NCBI RefSeq assembly: GCF_014201805.1 | Contig: NZ_JACHFK010000005.1 | Location: 274,600-338,599 of the forward strand | Source of the DNA: Deinococcus metalli | GTDB taxonomy: Bacteria; Deinococcota; Deinococci; Deinococcales; Deinococcaceae | Direction of reading: 5' to 3' | DNA: 64,000 nucleotides | Shown: positions 9,215 through 25,574 of the stretch, piece after piece | Layout: each line of letters begins with the position of its first letter | How positions within the stretch are numbered: position 1 is the stretch's first letter | Position numbers and translations under genes: made by a program | Notes under the pieces: generated by a model | The model's database searches: none | Seen by the model: the letters and a program-made list of their open reading frames with translations, nothing else | Told to the model about the DNA's origin: nothing

Positions 9215-10189
9215 ATGACCATCGGGGCAGCGCTGGGCGTGCCGGATGCCGCGTTCGAAACGCGGCTGCGGGACGTGCTGCGCTCGAGGGTGGAGTTCAT
9301 CGAGCTGATCGGCGAGGATCTGGTCGCAGCCGGCGGCAAGCGCACCCGGCCCCTGATCACGTACCTGTCCGCGCAGGTGCTGGGCGCCGCGCCGCACGGT
9401 CCGGCGTGGGCACACGTGGTGGACCTGGGCGTGTGCGTGGAACTGCTGCACTCGGCGTCGCTGCTGCACGATGACCTGATCGACGACGCCGATACCCGCC
9501 GCGGTCACCAGGCGGCGTTCCGACGCTTCGGGAACGTGGTGAGCGTGATGAGCGGGGACTTCATGCTCTCGCGGCTGCTGATGCTGCTTGCGGACATGCC
9601 GGGCGGCGCGAGCCTCACGCGGATCTTCGGCGAGACGGCCAGCGTGATCTGCGAGGGCGAGGTGCTGCAGTTCCAGGTGGCGGCGTACCAGGACTACACG
9701 CTGGAGCACTATCTCAACGTCATCCACGGCAAGACCGCAGCCCTGGCGCAGCTGGCGGCGCGTGGGCCGGCCCTGCTGCTGGGCGCTTCGCCGGAGCAGG
9801 AGCGGGCCCTGGCGATCTTCGGGCGCGAGTACGGCATGGCCTTCCAGATGCAGGACGATCTGCTCGACCTCGCGGGCGAGGAAGCGGTGATCGGCAAGCC
9901 GGTGGGCGGCGACCTGCGCGAGGGCAAAGCCACCCTGCCACTGCTGTACCTGCTGGACGGCCCGCACGGCGCCGAGGTGCGGACCGTGCTGGAACGCCGC
10001 GCCGCGCAGGACGGCGATGTCGAGCGGGTACGGGCACTGGCCGCGCAGGAGGGCGTGGTGCTGCGGACCCGTGATGAGATCCGCCGCCGCGCCGCACTGG
10101 CCGTGGACGCCCTGGCGGTCTTCCCGCCCTCCGAGGCGCGTGACGAGCTGGAGCGCCTGGCCGTCCGAGAGATCGAACGCGCCCGCTGA
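9215..10189 (+). CDS. Long-chain polyprenyl diphosphate synthase
   Basis: A trans-prenyltransferase of 324 residues that chains isopentenyl diphosphate units to make the side chain of the respiratory quinone (menaquinone in this lineage). The first Asp-rich motif DDLIDDAD (residues 86-93) and the second DDLLD (213-217) are intact, with GGKRTRP for substrate binding. The small residue (Ala81) five positions before the first Asp fits a long-chain (hepta/octaprenyl) product. The start ATG 9215 is 6 nt after a TATACT -10 box (9203-9208). The gene is followed by its own terminator, so it stands alone. Confidence 0.9.
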   Translation: MTIGAALGVPDAAFETRLRDVLRSRVEFIELIGEDLVAAGGKRTRPLITYLSAQVLGAAPHGPAWAHVVDLGVCVELLHSASLLHDDLIDDADTRRGHQAAFRRFGNVVSVMSGDFMLSRLLMLLADMPGGASLTRIFGETASVICEGEVLQFQVAAYQDYTLEHYLNVIHGKTAALAQLAARGPALLLGASPEQERALAIFGREYGMAFQMQDDLLDLAGEEAVIGKPVGGDLREGKATLPLLYLLDGPHGAEVRTVLERRAAQDGDVERVRALAAQEGVVLRTRDEIRRRAALAVDALAVFPPSEARDELERLAVREIERAR

Positions 10190-10205
10190 CCGTTCCAGTA
10201 TCCAG

Positions 10206-10234
10206 GCCGTCCAGGGGAACCGGACGGCTCTTTT
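10206..10234 (+). terminator. Factor-independent terminator of the prenyl synthase gene
   Basis: A 7-bp G/C stem (10206-10212 with 10222-10228) with a 9-nt loop is followed directly by TCTTTT, 16 nt after the stop codon. Confidence 0.8.
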
Positions 10235-10508
10235 CATTCGCCAGGTGAACGGCCAGCCGGCAAACCGGAATCCTGCTGGAACCGCTTCCCAATTTTTCGC
10301 GTGTTCAACGGCATTTCGTGGGGTTGACGCCACCTGTCCGCGCGGTGAGGATGTGGGCGGCCCCACGTCCCACCCGGTGTAGGAGCACACCACCCATCCG
10401 AAGGGGCCGGCACGTCCCGATGAAGTTGTCTATGCGTGTATGCTCCGGAAGACAGGACATTCCACCCCGCCGCGCCCCGGTGGCGCGGCCCGCGAAGGAG
10501 ACCAGCGA

Positions 10509-11753
<1,245 letters not shown>

Positions 11754-11862
11754 CCACCAGGTTCCCGGCGCGTAGGGACAACAAGCGCCAACGCGCGGGC
11801 CGCCAGACCGGCGAAGTCCTGCACCTCGACCCGATTCCCTCTCCCATCCAAGGAGTTTCCCG

Positions 11863-13185
11863 ATGACCGCCACGCACGACCCGTCCTCCCCGGCGCCCGC
11901 TCCGGCGCGCGCGCACGCCATTCCCAGCTACCTCGACCCGAACAACATCGGGCCGTATGAGATCTTCCTCGAGCAGGTCGAGCGCGTCACGCCGTACCTG
12001 GGCAAGCTGGCCTTCTGGGTCGAGACCCTCAAGAGGCCCAAGCGCATTCTGGTCGTGGATATCCCGGTGCACCTCGACGACGGCTCGGTGGCGCACTTCG
12101 AGGGCTACCGCGTGCAGCACAACACGTCGCGCGGCCCCGCCAAGGGCGGCGTGCGCTTCCACCAGGACGTGACGCTGTCGGAGGTCATGGCCCTCTCGGC
12201 GTGGATGACCATCAAGAACGCCGCCGTGAACCTGCCGTACGGCGGCGGCAAGGGCGGCATCCGCCTCGACCCGCGGCAGTACTCCACCGGGGAACTCGAA
12301 CGCATCACGCGGCGCTACACCAGCGAGATCGGCCTGATCATCGGGCCGGACAAGGATATTCCTGCTCCCGACGTGAACACCGGCCCGCAGACCATGGCGT
12401 GGATGATGGACACGTACTCCATGAACGTGGGCCGCACCGCCACGGGCGTCGTGACCGGCAAACCCGTCAGCCTGGGCGGCTCGCTGGGCCGTTCGGACGC
12501 CACCGGGCGCGGCGTGTTCGTGACGGGCGCGCAGGCCATGCAGAAACTCGGCCTGCCCATGCAGGGCGCGCGCATCGCCGTGCAGGGCTTCGGGAACGTC
12601 GGTGAGGCCGCCGCCCGCATCTTCCATGAACACGGCGCGCGGATCGTCGCCATCCAGGACGTCACCGGCACCATCCACAGCGAGGCCGGCATCGACCCCG
12701 CCGCCGCCCTGGCGCACCTGCGCGCCACCGGCCGGATTGTGGGTCTGCCCGGCAGCGAGGAGATCGCCGCCGCCGACTTCTGGGGCGTGGACTGCGACGT
12801 CCTGATCCCCGCCGCGCTGGAAAAACAGATCACCCTCCAGAACGCGGACCGGATCAGGGCCCGGCTGATCGTCGAGGGCGCCAACGGCCCCACCATTCCC
12901 GCCGCCGACGACCTGCTGGCCGACAAGGGCATCACCGTGGTGCCGGACGTCCTCGCCAACGCGGGCGGCGTGACCGTCAGCTACTTCGAGTGGGTACAGG
13001 ACTTCAGCTCGTTCTTCTGGACGGAAGACGAGATCAACCAGCGCCTCGACCGCATCATGCGCGACGCATTCCAGAGCCTGTGGGACGTCAAGGAACGCCA
13101 CGGCGTGACCCTCCGCACCGCCGTGTACATCGTCGCGTGCACGCGGGTGCTGGAGGCGCGGGCGCTGCGCGGCCTGTACCCCTAA
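11863..13185 (+). CDS. gdhB: Glutamate dehydrogenase, catalytic subunit
   Basis: A 440-residue NAD(P)-dependent enzyme interconverting glutamate and 2-oxoglutarate plus ammonia. All substrate residues are present: Lys94 (GPAKGG), Lys118 (MTIKNA), catalytic Lys130 (GGGKGG), Asp170 (APDVNT), Asn366 (LANAGG) and Ser373 (VSYFEW), with a nucleotide-binding GFGNVG around 242-247. It starts at ATG 11863 with AAGGAG at 11850-11855. It is the downstream partner of gdhA; a heteromeric hexamer is likely by analogy with Thermus. Confidence 0.95.
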   Translation: MTATHDPSSPAPAPARAHAIPSYLDPNNIGPYEIFLEQVERVTPYLGKLAFWVETLKRPKRILVVDIPVHLDDGSVAHFEGYRVQHNTSRGPAKGGVRFHQDVTLSEVMALSAWMTIKNAAVNLPYGGGKGGIRLDPRQYSTGELERITRRYTSEIGLIIGPDKDIPAPDVNTGPQTMAWMMDTYSMNVGRTATGVVTGKPVSLGGSLGRSDATGRGVFVTGAQAMQKLGLPMQGARIAVQGFGNVGEAAARIFHEHGARIVAIQDVTGTIHSEAGIDPAAALAHLRATGRIVGLPGSEEIAAADFWGVDCDVLIPAALEKQITLQNADRIRARLIVEGANGPTIPAADDLLADKGITVVPDVLANAGGVTVSYFEWVQDFSSFFWTEDEINQRLDRIMRDAFQSLWDVKERHGVTLRTAVYIVACTRVLEARALRGLYP

Positions 13186-13253
13186 CCCGAGTCGGGCGGC
13201 GTGACCGGGACCTGGCCGCACTGGGCAGGGCGCGCTGCCGAGGAACGCCCGCA

Positions 13254-13310
13254 CCACAACGCCGGGGGCGGGGAGCAGAGGATTCAGGCTCTCCGCCCCC
13301 GGCGTTGTGG
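13254..13310. terminator. Long perfect hairpin after gdhB
   Basis: An 18-bp perfect inverted repeat (13254-13271 with 13293-13310) encloses a 21-nt loop, about 70 nt after the gdhB stop. No T-tract follows. The position suggests a terminator or 3' stabilising structure. The rest of the 308-nt gap up to the next gene shows nothing else clear. Confidence 0.55.
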
Positions 13311-13493
13311 CCAGCGACCGGCGCCGGGGCCTCCATTCCTGATCCGGATATCACCGGCCGGGCTGCATTGTGTCGGTCAGAAGGGGGAGGTGGCAGAGCA
13401 ACCGCAGTGCGCGCGGCGTGACAGTCGACAGCAGATCTCGCCGCCCCGGCCTTCCCTGGCCGCCGGCTGACCTCCTCAGGGAAAGGATTGCCC

Positions 13494-13988
13494 ATGTCCA
13501 GAACCGCTGTTCTTGCCGGACTCAGCCTGCTCCTGGCCGCCTGCACCTCGACCCCGCCCGTGGAGGCCACGTACTACCGCCTTCAGCTGAAGGGCAACCT
13601 GAAGTACCTCGACGCTGACCACTGCACCACGACCCTGGCCCTCAATCCCGGCTCGACATACGCCGACGGCGCCTGTCAGCTGTGGACCCTCGTGGACGTG
13701 GGAGGCGGGTACGCCCGCGTGCAGCTCAAGAGCAGCGGCGAGTACCTCGACGCGCCGGGTTGCGCGAGCCCCGTGGTCGTGGGTGCCAGGTCCACGGTCC
13801 AGGACGGCGCGTGTCAGGAATGGCGGCTGGTGCCCGACACGGACGGCTGGTCACGCCTTCAGCTCAAATCCACCGGGCAGTATCTCGATGCGGCCCAGTG
13901 CGCCGGGCCGATCGGCCTGGACACCGCCTCGGCGTATCTGAACGGCGCGTGTCAGCTCTGGAAACTGGTGCCGGTGTCCCCAGGCTGA
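13494..13988 (+). CDS. Lipoprotein with three beta-trefoil-type (QxW) repeats
   Basis: A 164-residue secreted lipoprotein. A short signal peptide ends at the lipobox LLAAC, so the mature N-terminal Cys would be lipidated. The mature part is three repeats of about 45 residues. Each has a RLQLK/RVQLK strand, a YLDA turn with a following Cys, and a closing GACQLW or GACQEW element, the Q-x-W pattern of ricin-type beta-trefoil lectins. The paired cysteines in each repeat could form disulphides. A carbohydrate-binding role is inferred from fold type only. ATG 13494 follows AAAGGA (13482-13487); a TTG two codons earlier is less likely. Confidence 0.75.
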   Translation: MSRTAVLAGLSLLLAACTSTPPVEATYYRLQLKGNLKYLDADHCTTTLALNPGSTYADGACQLWTLVDVGGGYARVQLKSSGEYLDAPGCASPVVVGARSTVQDGACQEWRLVPDTDGWSRLQLKSTGQYLDAAQCAGPIGLDTASAYLNGACQLWKLVPVSPG

Positions 13989-14008
13989 GCGACACCTCAC
14001 AGCGGGAA

Positions 14009-14047
14009 CCACAAGAGTTGACAGGGCATGCCCTTTAACTCTTGTGG
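14009..14047. terminator. Bidirectional hairpin between convergent genes
   Basis: An 11-bp perfect stem (14009-14019 with 14037-14047) encloses a region containing the palindrome AGGGCATGCCCT. It lies between the lipoprotein gene and the convergent panB gene and can serve both. Confidence 0.7.
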
Positions 14048-14071
14048 GGCGAGCAGAGAGAGTGACCGCTG

Positions 14072-14893
14072 TCAGTACAGCTTGTCCAGCACGTCGTCCT
14101 TCATCACGAAGGAGTTCTCCTTGGCGGGGAACTGCCGGGCGCGCACCTCGGCGGCGTAGGCGGCGATGGCCTCGCGCGACAGCTTCCCGATCTCGGCGTA
14201 GCGCTTGGCGATCTTCTTGTCCTCGCCCTCGTACATGCCGAGCAGGTCGTGCGTGACCAGCACCTGTCCGTCGCAGTTTACGCCCGCCCCGATGCCGATG
14301 GTCGGAACGGCCAGCCGCTCCGAGATCAGCCGCGCCAGCCGCGCGGGAATCGCCTCCAGCACCACCGCGAAGGCTCCCGCGCGTTCCAGCGCCACGGCGC
14401 CCTCCAGCGTCCGGCGGGCCGTGTCGTCGTCCTTGCCCTGCACGCGCAGGCCGCCCTGGGCCGTCGCGGTCTGCGGCATCAGGCCCACGTGACCCATCAC
14501 GGGAATGCCGTTGCGGGTCAGGGTGTCCACGACCTGCAGGATCTCGGTGGTCGCGCCCTCCATCTTCACGGCGTCCGCGCCGGTTTCCTGAATCACCTTC
14601 ACGGCGTTGCGCATGGCGTCCTGTGTGCCCGTGTGGTACGTCCCGAATGGCAGGTCCACCACCATGAAGGTGTCCGGCGCTCCCCGCCGCACCGCCCGCG
14701 CGTGGTGGATCATGTCGCCCAGCGTGACCGGGGCGGTGCTGTCGTAGCCCAGCACCACGTTCCCCAGCGAGTCGCCCACCAGGATCACGTCGACGTCCGC
14801 CGCCTGCGCGTGCTTCCCGCCAGGGTAGTCGTAGGCAGTGACCATCACCAGCGGCTGTTCGGAGCCCTGCAACTCCGGGATGCTGCGTTTCAT
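14072..14893 (-). CDS. panB: 3-methyl-2-oxobutanoate hydroxymethyltransferase
   Basis: First committed step of pantothenate/CoA synthesis: adds a hydroxymethyl group from methylene-tetrahydrofolate to 2-oxoisovalerate to give ketopantoate. The 273-residue TIM-barrel protein has the Mg-binding [20 protein letters not shown] block, VKMEGA with the metal/substrate residues, GHVGLMPQ and the GIGAG motif before CDGQVLV. Length is standard. The start ATG 14893 is 6 nt after a TACCCT -10 box (plus-strand 14900-14905). No panC or panD nearby. Confidence 0.95.
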   Translation of the reverse strand: MKRSIPELQGSEQPLVMVTAYDYPGGKHAQAADVDVILVGDSLGNVVLGYDSTAPVTLGDMIHHARAVRRGAPDTFMVVDLPFGTYHTGTQDAMRNAVKVIQETGADAVKMEGATTEILQVVDTLTRNGIPVMGHVGLMPQTATAQGGLRVQGKDDDTARRTLEGAVALERAGAFAVVLEAIPARLARLISERLAVPTIGIGAGVNCDGQVLVTHDLLGMYEGEDKKIAKRYAEIGKLSREAIAAYAAEVRARQFPAKENSFVMKDDVLDKLY

Positions 14894-14941
14894 GCAGGGA
14901 GGGTAGCAGAGGGGCAGGGGAGACCCCGGCGCACTACCGGT

Positions 14942-16201
14942 TCAGTCCTCCGCCACGTCCGTGAGGTCCATCGCGCGCAGTTCCGGGGCGAGGGCGGCGG
15001 TCACGCCCACCACGATCAACGTCACGATGCCGCCCAGCCACACGCTGCGGGTGGTGCCCAGCAGCTTCGCGGCGACGCCGCTCTCGAAGGCGCCGAGTTC
15101 GTTGCTGGCGCCGATGAACATGCCGCTCACGGCGTTCACGCGCCCGCGCATGTGGTCGGGCGCCTTGAGTTGCAGGGTGGCGCTGCGGATGACCATGCTG
15201 ATGCCGTCGAACACGCCCGCGAAGATCAGGGCGGCCACGCTGAGGTAGAAGTTCCTCGACAGGCCGAACACGATCATGCACACGCCGAAGCCCGCGACGA
15301 CGCTTAGGAGGATGCGGCCCGCTCCCTTGCCGGGCGGGTGCCGGGTGGCGTAGAGCATCACCAGCAGCGCGCCGATGCTGGGCGCGGCGACCAGCACGCC
15401 CAGCCCCTTCGGGCCGACCGCCAGGATGTCTGACGCGAAGATGGGCAGCAGGGCGACCGCGCCGCCGAACAGCACGGAGAACAGGTCGAGCGCCATGCTG
15501 CCGACCAGCACCTGCCGCTGCATGACGAAGGCCAGCCCGGCCTTGACACTGTCCCAGATGGGTTCGCCGGGTGTGAACGCGGGGCGGGGCTTGGGTTTGA
15601 CGTACAGCACGCAGCCCAGCGACACGACGAACAGCACGAACGCGAAGGCGTACGCACCGGCCGGGCCGACCGACGCGTACAGCACGCCGCCCACCGCCGG
15701 CCCGGCGATCCCGGCAGCCTGCCACGCGCTCGACCGCCACGCGCTGGCGCGCAGCAGCAGGTCGCGCGGCACGACCTGTGCCTGAAACGCGGGCAGCGCC
15801 GGGTCGGAAAAGCCGCGCGCCACGCCCAGCGTGAAGATCAGGGCCAGGATCGGCAGCGTACCGCCCACCAGAGCGTGCGGGGCGTACAGCGCGAAGCACC
15901 CGGCGCACACGACCTCCACGGTGATGGTCGCCAGCAGGATGCGGCGCCGGTCGTTGCGGTCCGCGACCACGCCGCCCAGCAGCGCGAGGCTCAGCGCAGG
16001 AATCGCCTCGACCAGCCCCAGGATGCCGAGGGTAAGGGGATTTTTGGTGATCTGGTACAGCTGGTACGCGACCGTCAGGGCGACGGCGCGGCCCGCCAGG
16101 GTGCTGGTCACGGCGGCCAGCAGCATGGCGCGGAATTCCGGGAGCTGGAGAACGGACGTGCTGGTCGCCGGCAGGGCGGCGGATTCGGGCGGCGCACTCA
16201 C
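14942..16201 (-). CDS. MFS transporter, EntS/DHA3-like exporter
   Basis: A 419-residue major facilitator protein with about 12 membrane helices. The loop after helix 2 ([14 protein letters not shown]) carries the MFS signature, and the pattern with a long C-terminal half resembles the DHA3/EntS drug or siderophore exporters. The substrate is unknown. It starts at GTG 16201, 6 nt after a TAGACT -10 box (plus-strand 16208-16213), another apparently leaderless gene. Confidence 0.85.
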   Translation of the reverse strand: MSAPPESAALPATSTSVLQLPEFRAMLLAAVTSTLAGRAVALTVAYQLYQITKNPLTLGILGLVEAIPALSLALLGGVVADRNDRRRILLATITVEVVCAGCFALYAPHALVGGTLPILALIFTLGVARGFSDPALPAFQAQVVPRDLLLRASAWRSSAWQAAGIAGPAVGGVLYASVGPAGAYAFAFVLFVVSLGCVLYVKPKPRPAFTPGEPIWDSVKAGLAFVMQRQVLVGSMALDLFSVLFGGAVALLPIFASDILAVGPKGLGVLVAAPSIGALLVMLYATRHPPGKGAGRILLSVVAGFGVCMIVFGLSRNFYLSVAALIFAGVFDGISMVIRSATLQLKAPDHMRGRVNAVSGMFIGASNELGAFESGVAAKLLGTTRSVWLGGIVTLIVVGVTAALAPELRAMDLTDVAED

Positions 16202-16238
16202 CGGCGCAGTCTAGACCCGGCCGCGCCGCGGAGCGTCT

Positions 16239-16715
16239 TCAGGCGCCCTTGATGACCTCGCCCCAGCGGCCCAGCAGCAGGTAGATAATCCAGCCGGTCA
16301 CGGCGACGTACAGCCACACCGGCACGGTCCAGCGCACCCACGCGCGGTGCCGGTTGAAGTACACGCGCGCGCCCGGCGCGTCGATGTTGCCGAGGTTCCC
16401 CGCCGCCTTCAGCCCCCGGTACGCGTTAAACAGAGCGCCCAGCGCGAGCGGCAGGTTCGCGGCGGCCAGGATGATGTGGCTGATCAGCAGCGCGATATAT
16501 GCGCCGTGGTTGGGCCCGACGTACTTCTTCTCGTAGCCCAGGCCCAGGCGCGTCAGGTACAGCACCAGGAACAGCGTGGCGAGGCTGGACGCGACGATCA
16601 TCGCCCGCATGTGCGCCTCGCGGTTGCGGTGGCGGATGAAGTACACCCCGACGAGCAGGGCCACCCCGCTCAGGACGATGGTGATGACTGACCACTGGTT
16701 GATCGTTTCCGCCAT
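16239..16715 (-). CDS. DUF420 membrane protein, CtaM/YozB-like oxidase assembly factor
   Basis: A 158-residue protein with four predicted membrane helices and conserved His/Asn between them ([16 protein letters not shown] and [19 protein letters not shown]). This matches DUF420. The Staphylococcus member CtaM is needed for haem A-type oxidase activity, and the gene here is divergent from ctaA at the caa3 locus, so an oxidase-maturation role is likely. The start ATG 16715 follows a TAGACT -10 box (plus-strand 16725-16730) by 9 nt. Confidence 0.82.
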   Translation of the reverse strand: MAETINQWSVITIVLSGVALLVGVYFIRHRNREAHMRAMIVASSLATLFLVLYLTRLGLGYEKKYVGPNHGAYIALLISHIILAAANLPLALGALFNAYRGLKAAGNLGNIDAPGARVYFNRHRAWVRWTVPVWLYVAVTGWIIYLLLGRWGEVIKGA

Positions 16716-16851
16716 GACCCGCGCAGTCTAGGGGGTGCGCGTCGGGTCAGGTGTCCGGGCGCTGTGGGGACAATTCTCCGGCGGGTGGCGTGCATACAAT
16801 GCCCGTGGACTTCGCCGCTCGTGGCCGGCGAAGGCAAAAGGCGGTGGAGGA

Positions 16852-18794
<1,943 letters not shown>

Positions 18795-18969
18795 ACCGGG
18801 CGGATGGGCCGCGGGCAGGACACTTTACCCGGGACTCATGGTGTTCCATGGCGGGTATGCCTGACCGAACGGTCGAGACGGAGCGCTGGAACGCGCGGCC
18901 GGACCGGGTGAACGCCGCACCCCCGGCGTCCGGACGCACTAAACTGCAGGGCAGAGGAAAGGAGTGATC

Positions 18970-20192
18970 TTGAACACCACCCAAGACCGCCACCGCGGCA
19001 CCCGGAGGCACGTCGGCCGGACGGGCGCCCTGGCCGCCGCACTGGGCATGGCGCTGCTCAGCGGTTGCCAGCAGGTTCGGCAGAGCATCTCGATCGGCGA
19101 CATGTCGTCCGCCTACAACCGTGAGATCTGGTGGATGAGCCTGTGGGCCATCGCGCTGTCGATCATCATCTTCGTCGGCGTGTCGTACGCGCTGTTCTAC
19201 ACGGTCAGCAAGTTCCGTGACGACCGGCACGGCGCAGAGCCCGCGCAGTTCCACGGCAACAACCGCCTGGAGGTCGCGCTGGTCGTCGTGCCCGTGATCA
19301 TCGTGTTCGGCCTGAGCGTGCTGGCCGTCAAGAGCCTCGCGGTCGTGAACAACGTGAACGCCGAGGCCCCGAAGATCGACGTGCTGGGGCGGCAGTTCTG
19401 GTGGAACTTCGGGTATCCGGCCGCCACGGCCGCCGCGGGCGGTGTGGTCACCAACGGCAACGAGATGATCATGCCCGCCGCGCAGCCGGTCGCCGTCACC
19501 GTGACCAGCGGCGACGTCATCCACGGCTTCTGGGCGCCGAACGTCGGCGGTCAGCGCGCCGCCATGCCCGCCGTGAAGAAGACCTGGATGATCGACTCGG
19601 ACCGTCCCGGCGCGTACCAGGGCAACTGCTCGCAGCTGTGCGGGGCCAGCCACGCCAACATGCGCTACAAGGTCGTGGTGCTGGAGCAGGCGCGCTACAC
19701 CGCCACGCTGAATGCCATGCAGGCCTACCGCGCGCCGGAACCCGCGCCCGGCAGCGCCGAGGCCCGCGGCTACGCGCTGTTCATGCAGGGCAAGCCCTCC
19801 ACGGGCGCGGTCGCGTGCGCGTCGTGCCACCGCGTTCAGGGCACCACCGCCGCCGGCGCCGCCGGGCCGGACCTGAGCTTCTTCGGCACCCGCCGCACGC
19901 TGGGCGCCGGCATCTGGGAGGCCATGACCGAGGCGCACTGGACCGACGAGAAGGCCGCCGCCGAGCTGCATGCCTGGCTCAAACACAGCCCCGTCGTCAA
20001 GCCCGGCAGCCTGATGCCCCGCTACGACGGCGGTGAGTACCTGGTGCAGGGCAAGAGCGTCAAGGGCGGCACGCTGACCGACACCGAGATCGACGACATC
20101 GCCGCGTACCTGCGCAGCCTGCAGCTGCCGGCGGAAGCGGACTACTGGAAGGGCACGCCCGTGATGGGAGCGCCCACCGCAGGAGGAACGCC

Positions 20193-20196
<4 letters not shown>
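18970..20196 (+). CDS. ctaC: caa3 cytochrome oxidase subunit II with C-terminal cytochrome c
   Basis: About 408 residues: a signal peptide ending in lipobox LLSGC, two membrane helices and a periplasmic cupredoxin domain. The CuA ligands are His in VIHGFW and Cys/Cys/His/Met in [15 protein letters not shown] fused haem c domain follows, with CASCH and a distal Met ([12 protein letters not shown]). It accepts electrons for the oxidase. A TTG at 18970 is placed 5 nt after AAAGGAG (18958-18964); an alternative GTG at 18964 overlaps that site. The promoter box TAAACT is at 18940-18945. Its stop overlaps the next gene by 4 nt. Confidence 0.93.
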
Positions 20197-22655
<2,459 letters not shown>

Positions 22656-22735
22656 ACCGGGTGTGAGGCGCTGAGATCGATTCGGCGTCAACCGCCGGGC
22701 CGGCGGGCGAAGTCCACAACTTCAAACGCCTGAAT

Positions 22736-22763
22736 GAGGGGACTGACTGCGGTCGGTCCTCTC
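22736..22763 (+). terminator. Hairpin after the oxidase operon
   Basis: Arms 22736-22746 and 22753-22763 form an 11-bp stem with two G-T wobbles and a 6-nt loop, about 80 nt after the oxidase stop and before the sco promoter. The T-tail is weak. Confidence 0.45.
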
Positions 22764-22814
22764 GTCCGTTGGTGCTGGGACACCCCGCCCCGCCGGCTGC
22801 CCTAGCCTGCCCGA

Positions 22815-23465
22815 ATGAAGATCCTGACCGCCGCGCTGCTGGCCGTGGCCGCGATCCTGGCGAGCCTGCTGCTGTACCGGCAGGCGAACCCCGGCGTGAG
22901 CGGCGGCGACGCGCTGGACACGCCCACGCCGCTGCCCGCGGTCGCGCTGCTGGATGACCGGGGCCAGTCGACCACGCTCGCGCATTCGGATGGTCGGATG
23001 CGGCTGGTGTTCTACGGGTACGTGCGCTGCCCGGACGTGTGCCCGGCCACGCTGGCGAGCCTGAAGAACACCTGGGGCCGGCTGGACGCCGCGCAGCGCG
23101 GGAAGGTGCAGGTGCAGTTCATCAGCGTCGATCCGGCGCATGACCGCCCGGACGTGGTGCGCGCGTACCTCGACAAGTTCGACGGGACGTTCACCGGCCT
23201 GACCGGTACCTCAGAGGCGGTGAACGCGGCGGCGAAGGCGATGTTCGTGGGGCTGGTCACGCCGCTCGCGGAGCACGGCGCGCATGACGGCGGCGCGCAC
23301 GACGCGGCCACGGTGAGCGCCGCGCCGGCCGAACTGCTGCACGGCGATCAGGTCAGCGTCGTGGACACTGGGGGCCGGTTCGTGCGGGTGTACGGCAACG
23401 GCGCGGTGATCGACGGCACGCTGGAACGCGACCTGCCGGGCCTGATCAAGCAGTACGGGTCGTAA
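22815..23465 (+). CDS. Sco1/SenC-type copper chaperone
   Basis: Thioredoxin-fold protein that delivers copper to the CuA site of cytochrome oxidase. 216 residues with one N-terminal membrane anchor (about 4-21), the copper motif CPDVC (Cys72 and Cys76) and the third ligand His177 in LLHGDQV. An insertion rich in His and Ala (EHGAHDGGAHDAA, about 154-166) precedes the ligand His and may bind metal. The start ATG 22815 is 6 nt after a TAGCCT -10 box (22803-22808), so it has its own promoter although it follows its client oxidase. Confidence 0.93.
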   Translation: MKILTAALLAVAAILASLLLYRQANPGVSGGDALDTPTPLPAVALLDDRGQSTTLAHSDGRMRLVFYGYVRCPDVCPATLASLKNTWGRLDAAQRGKVQVQFISVDPAHDRPDVVRAYLDKFDGTFTGLTGTSEAVNAAAKAMFVGLVTPLAEHGAHDGGAHDAATVSAAPAELLHGDQVSVVDTGGRFVRVYGNGAVIDGTLERDLPGLIKQYGS

Positions 23466-23474
23466 GCCACGACG

Positions 23475-23515
23475 ACGGCCGGCCAGGGAGCACCTTGCTC
23501 TCCCTGGCCGGCCGT
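23475..23515. terminator. Bidirectional terminator between sco and the VOC gene
   Basis: A 16-bp perfect inverted repeat (23475-23490 with 23500-23515) with a 9-nt loop, 10 nt after the sco stop and 13 nt before the end of the convergent gene. Confidence 0.75.
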
Positions 23516-23527
23516 GCCTGCTGGTGC

Positions 23528-24298
23528 TCAGCGCTTCAGCTGGATCACGCTGAACGTGGCGCCGTCCGGATCAGCCAGGACGGCAATCGTGCCGAACGGC
23601 GAGTCGAAGGGCGTGACCGTCACGGTGCCGCCGCTCGCCTCGGCGGTCTTCACGGCCTGCTGAATGTCGTCCACGGCGAAGTACGTCATCCAGTGCGGGG
23701 GCACGCTGGCGGGCCAGTGACCGTCGTCCATCTGCATGATGCCGGCGGTCTCGACGTCGTCCTTCTTCAGCGTGTAGTACGTCATGCCGCCGGGCATCTG
23801 ATCGGAGTCGGCGCCGAACAGGGTGGTGTAGAACGCGCGGGCGCCGGAGCTGTCGCGGGTCAGCACCTCCTGCCACGCGGGCGCGCCATGCGCGCCGGCC
23901 ACGGTGTAGCCGTGGAAGTCCAGCGGCTGCCACAGACCGAAGGCCGCGCCGGTCGGGTCGGTTGCCACCAGCATGTGGCCCATGCGGTGCACCTGCATGG
24001 GCTCGACCATCACATTCCCGCCCAGCTCGCGGATGCGGTCGGCGTCGGCCTGCGCGTCGTCGCTGCTGAAGTACACGGTCCACATGCTGGGCATGCCGGC
24101 CATGTCCGGGGATTTCGCCATGAAGCCCGCGATCTCCTCGCCGCCCTTCCGGACGCGGTGGTAGTGGCCGTAGTCCGCGCCCTGGTCCTCGAAGGTCCAG
24201 CCGAACAGAGCGCTGTAGAAGGCCTTGGTCTCCTCGGGCTTGCCGGTGCTCAGGTCGAACCACGTGGGGGTGCCGGCGGGGTGCGTCAGTGCAGTCAT
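23528..24298 (-). CDS. Two-domain VOC (glyoxalase/bleomycin-resistance fold) protein
   Basis: A 256-residue protein with two tandem VOC modules. Each begins with a WFDLST or [13 protein letters not shown] strand and ends in a GAAFGLWQ or GATFSVIQ strand. The pattern matches the tandem-VOC group that includes mycobacterial CFP30B-like proteins. No enzyme activity can be assigned. ATG 24298 follows CCTCC on the plus strand (GGAGG site, 24305-24309) with 6-nt spacing. A palindromic -10 region lies at 24417-24430, giving an untranslated leader of about 120 nt, unusual here. Confidence 0.82.
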   Translation of the reverse strand: MTALTHPAGTPTWFDLSTGKPEETKAFYSALFGWTFEDQGADYGHYHRVRKGGEEIAGFMAKSPDMAGMPSMWTVYFSSDDAQADADRIRELGGNVMVEPMQVHRMGHMLVATDPTGAAFGLWQPLDFHGYTVAGAHGAPAWQEVLTRDSSGARAFYTTLFGADSDQMPGGMTYYTLKKDDVETAGIMQMDDGHWPASVPPHWMTYFAVDDIQQAVKTAEASGGTVTVTPFDSPFGTIAVLADPDGATFSVIQLKR

Positions 24299-24416
24299 GG
24301 GGAACCTCCGGGAAGGACAGTGCGAGCCGCTCCGCCGTGGGCCGACGTCTGGCCGGACCACGGTGGAGAGGAGCGCGGGCGGGGTGCTCCAGCCGCAGCC
24401 AGAGCGTCATCTTTCT

Positions 24417-24430
24417 TACACTTCAGTGTA
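24417..24430 (-). promoter_or_regulatory. Palindromic operator overlapping a -10 box
   Basis: On the minus strand it reads TACACTGAAGTGTA: two 6-nt inverted arms around a 2-nt centre, with TACACT as a good -10 box for the VOC gene. The same 12 bases TACACTGAAGTG form the -10 region of the HxlR gene at 43049-43060. Confidence 0.5.
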
Positions 24431-24503
24431 CGCCGGGTCGCGTGTCCTGTCAAATTCTTCCGGGCCAGTTCCGCTCACAGCTAAATTGCGCTACACTTCC
24501 CCC

Positions 24504-25508
<1,005 letters not shown>

Positions 25509-25521
25509 CGAGCGAGGGATG

Positions 25522-25556
25522 CGGGTGGGGCCGGCGGCGACGACCGGCCCCACCCG
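25522..25556. terminator. Bidirectional terminator between ruvB and ada
   Basis: A 13-bp perfect stem (25522-25534 with 25544-25556) with a 9-nt loop, followed by TGTCTTTCT on the plus strand, placed between two convergent genes. Confidence 0.8.
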
Positions 25557-25574
25557 TGTCTTTCTGATTCCCGC

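Noticed and set aside
14018..14031. TTGACAGGGCATGC, identical to the start of the promoter at 54279, as a second promoter
   Set aside because: No -10 box lies 17 nt downstream (CTTGTG), and the sequence is the inner part of a terminator hairpin; the match is probably due to the GGGCATGCCC palindrome.
24431..24503. A possible radiation/desiccation response palindrome in front of ruvB
   Set aside because: No TTATG-N-CATAA-type palindrome is present in the ruvB upstream region; only a TACACT -10 box is clear.
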